A DNA stretch of 7,430 bases from JAMWZF01 sp041628615. Its GTDB lineage: Bacteria; Pseudomonadota; Alphaproteobacteria; Rhodobacterales; Rhodobacteraceae. Below, one piece after another: positions 5,655-7,430 of the stretch (its first letter is position 1; the number at the start of each line of letters is the position of its first letter). A program made the position numbers and the translations under genes. The stretch spans positions 1 through 7,430 of the forward strand of contig JBFKOW010000164.1 in NCBI GenBank assembly GCA_041628615.1. The letters run 5' to 3'. The notes beneath the pieces are model-generated. The model made no database searches, was not told where the DNA came from, and saw nothing but the letters and a program-made list of their open reading frames with translations.

Positions 5655-7430
5655 TTATTCGGCGGCGGCGGCCTTGCGCTGGGGCCGCATGTCGGCGGCG
5701 TCGATCCCCGCCACCCGGACCGGTTTCGTCATCGCGTCGCGGCGGAACGGCTCGCCCAGTTCCTGGTTGATCATCGCCTCGATCAGCGTGGTCTTGCCAT
5801 GCTTCATCTGGTCCTCGATCGCCTGCGACAGCGCCGCGGTCAGGTCCTCCATCGTCCGGGCGACGACGCCCTGCAACCCGCAGGCCCTGGCGATCCCGGC
5901 ATAGCTGACCTGCTCGTCCAGCTCGGTGCCGACGAAGTTGTCGTCGAACCACAGGGTCGAGTTCCGCTTCTCGGCGCCCCACTGGTAGTTGCGGAACACG
6001 ATCTGGGTGATCGCCGGCCAGTCGCCGCGGCCGATGGCGGTCAGCTCGTTGACCGCGATGCCGAAGGCGCCGTCCCCGGCGAAGCCCACCACCGGCACGT
6101 CCGGGCAGCCGATCTTGGCGCCGACGATCGCCGGCAGGCCATAGCCGCAGGGCCCGAACAGGCCGGGAGCGAGGTATTTCCGGCCGGTCTCGAAGCTCGG
6201 ATAGGCGTTGCCGATGGCGCAGTTGTTGCCGATGTCGCTGCTGATGATCGCGTCGCGCGGCAGCGCCGCCTGGATCGCCCGCCAGGCCATCCGCGGGCTC
6301 ATCCAGTCGGGCCTGGCGGCGCGGGCGCGCTGGTTCCAGGTGGTGCCGGGATCGTCGTCCTCGTGGTCCATGCTCGACAGCTGCTGCGCCCAGCGCGACC
6401 GGGTCTCGGCGATGCGGGCGCGGCGCTCGGCGCGGCCCTCGTCCCCGGCGGTGTCCGACAGCTGCCCGAGGATGCCCTTCGCCACCTTGGCGGCGTCGCC
6501 GACGATGCCGACGCCGATCTTCTTGGTCAGGCCGATCCGGTCGGGGTTGATGTCGACCTGGATCACCTTCGCCTGCGCCGGCCAGTAGTCCATGCCGTAG
6601 CCCGGCAGGGTCGAGAACGGGTTCAGCCGGGTGCCCAGCGCCAGCACCACGTCGGCGTCGCGGATCAGCTCCATCGCCGCCTTCGACCCGTTGTAGCCCA
6701 GCGGCCCGGCGAACAGCGGGTGCGAGCCGGGGAAGGCGTCGTTGTGCTGGTAGCCGACGCAGACCGGCGCATCGAGCCGTTCGGCCAGCGCCATCGATGC
6801 CGCGATCCCGCCCGCCGACAGCACCGCGCCGGCGCCGTTCAGGATCACCGGGGACCGCGCCCCGGACAGCAGCCGCGCCGCCTCGGCGATCGAGGCTTCG
6901 CCGCCCGGCGAGGCCTCGAACTCGATCGGGTCCGGGATCTCGATGTCCACCAACCGGGTCCAGAAGTCGCGCGGGATGTTGATCTGCGCCGGGCCGGACA
7001 GGCGCCTGGCCTTGGCGATCACCCGGGTCAGCACCTCGGCGACGCGGGCCGGGTCGCGGACCTCCTCCTGGTAGGCGACCATGTCCTCGAACAGCTTCAT
7101 CTGCTCGACTTCCTGGAAGCCGCCCTGGCCGATGGTCCTGTTCGCCGCCTGCGGCGTGACCAGCAGCACCGGGGTGTGGTTCCAGTAGGCGGTCTTGACC
7201 GCGGTGACGAAGTTGGTGATGCCCGGGCCGTTCTGCGCGATCATCATCGACATCGCCCCGGTGGCGCGGGTGTAGCCGTCGGCCATGAACCCGGCCGAGC
7301 CCTCGTGGGCGCAGTCCCAGAAGGTGATCCCGGCCCGCGGAAACAGGTCCGAAATCGGCATCATCGCCGAGCCGATGATCCCGAAGGCATGTTCGATCCC
7401 GTGGCGCTGAAGCACCTTCACAAAAGCTTC
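5655..7430 (-). CDS. xsc: Sulfoacetaldehyde acetyltransferase (5' end just outside the window)
   Basis: This thiamine diphosphate enzyme converts sulfoacetaldehyde and phosphate to acetyl phosphate and sulfite in the cytoplasm, the desulfonation step of taurine and other C2-sulfonate breakdown. The window holds 591 residues, close to the family's usual 590-600. The frame is open to the window edge, where it reads EAFVKVLQ. Known Xsc proteins begin about six residues earlier (MKMTTEEAF-like), so the GTG at 7421 is an internal valine codon and not the start. Counting from the first residue in the window: the N-terminal PYR domain carries the cofactor-activating glutamate at about 43 (AHEGSAG); the Xsc-typical stretch GIIGSAMMPISDLFP lies near 17-31; a central TPP_M domain spans roughly 180-325; the C-terminal PP domain has the ThDP/Mg motif GDG at 452-454 with N481. 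No insertion or frameshift is seen. The stop is TAA. It is the first gene of the visible run, so its promoter (possibly under a TauR-type regulator, inference) lies upstream. Other ThDP enzymes such as acetolactate synthase are much less likely given the Xsc-specific segments. Confidence 0.97.
   Translation of the reverse strand, partial: EAFVKVLQRHGIEHAFGIIGSAMMPISDLFPRAGITFWDCAHEGSAGFMADGYTRATGAMSMMIAQNGPGITNFVTAVKTAYWNHTPVLLVTPQAANRTIGQGGFQEVEQMKLFEDMVAYQEEVRDPARVAEVLTRVIAKARRLSGPAQINIPRDFWTRLVDIEIPDPIEFEASPGGEASIAEAARLLSGARSPVILNGAGAVLSAGGIAASMALAERLDAPVCVGYQHNDAFPGSHPLFAGPLGYNGSKAAMELIRDADVVLALGTRLNPFSTLPGYGMDYWPAQAKVIQVDINPDRIGLTKKIGVGIVGDAAKVAKGILGQLSDTAGDEGRAERRARIAETRSRWAQQLSSMDHEDDDPGTTWNQRARAARPDWMSPRMAWRAIQAALPRDAIISSDIGNNCAIGNAYPSFETGRKYLAPGLFGPCGYGLPAIVGAKIGCPDVPVVGFAGDGAFGIAVNELTAIGRGDWPAITQIVFRNYQWGAEKRNSTLWFDDNFVGTELDEQVSYAGIARACGLQGVVARTMEDLTAALSQAIEDQMKHGKTTLIEAMINQELGEPFRRDAMTKPVRVAGIDAADMRPQRKAAAAE

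Noticed and set aside
7419..7421. A GTG that could be taken as the xsc start.
   Set aside because: The frame stays open to the window edge and encodes EAF before it, matching the conserved Xsc N-terminus. The codon is an internal valine.

Overview
The window reads as a chromosomal piece of a high-GC alphaproteobacterium, most likely a member of the Rhodobacteraceae (Rhodobacter/Paracoccus/Roseobacter type). This rests on the strong G/C bias at third codon positions, on the gene set (Xsc, short Pta, AckA and a SoeA-like molybdoenzyme in one run, as in taurine-degrading members of that family), and on a GC-rich intergenic element ending in a CCCGGGATATTT-type block that I recall as common in these genomes. 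The family assignment is inference.

All supported genes are on the minus strand and are read from high to low coordinates. (1) 7430-5655: xsc, sulfoacetaldehyde acetyltransferase, missing only its first few codons at the window edge. (2) 5654-5507: 148-base spacer with a perfect 12-bp GC hairpin just after the xsc stop and an AGGAG ribosome binding site for the next gene. (3) 5506-4502: pta, phosphate acetyltransferase. (4) 4505-3438: ackA, acetate kinase, overlapping pta by ATGA. (5) 3437-3401: short spacer with a strong ribosome binding site. (6) 3400-569: a 943-residue Mo/W-bis-PGD oxidoreductase with one N-terminal [4Fe-4S] site, best read as SoeA, the catalytic subunit of cytoplasmic sulfite dehydrogenase; it starts with GTG. 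(7) 572-477: a GC-rich double-hairpin element, also readable as a 31-codon frame that overlaps both neighbours by ATGA. (8) 480-1: the first 160 codons of an alpha/beta hydrolase that runs out of the window.

The genes form a coherent C2-sulfonate (taurine/sulfoacetaldehyde) dissimilation module. Xsc splits sulfoacetaldehyde with phosphate into acetyl phosphate and sulfite. Pta moves the acetyl group to CoA for carbon assimilation, or AckA converts it to acetate with ATP formation. The SoeA-like enzyme would oxidise the toxic sulfite to sulfate. The main oddities are that soeA is not followed by soeB and soeC but by a hydrolase, and that the two structured spacers share an identical 14-mer. 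I see no RNA genes, CRISPR array, insertion sequence or clear sigma-70 promoter. The operon promoter probably lies upstream of xsc, outside the window. No radically new system is evident; the chemistry is known and the novelty, if any, lies in the gene arrangement and the spacer elements.
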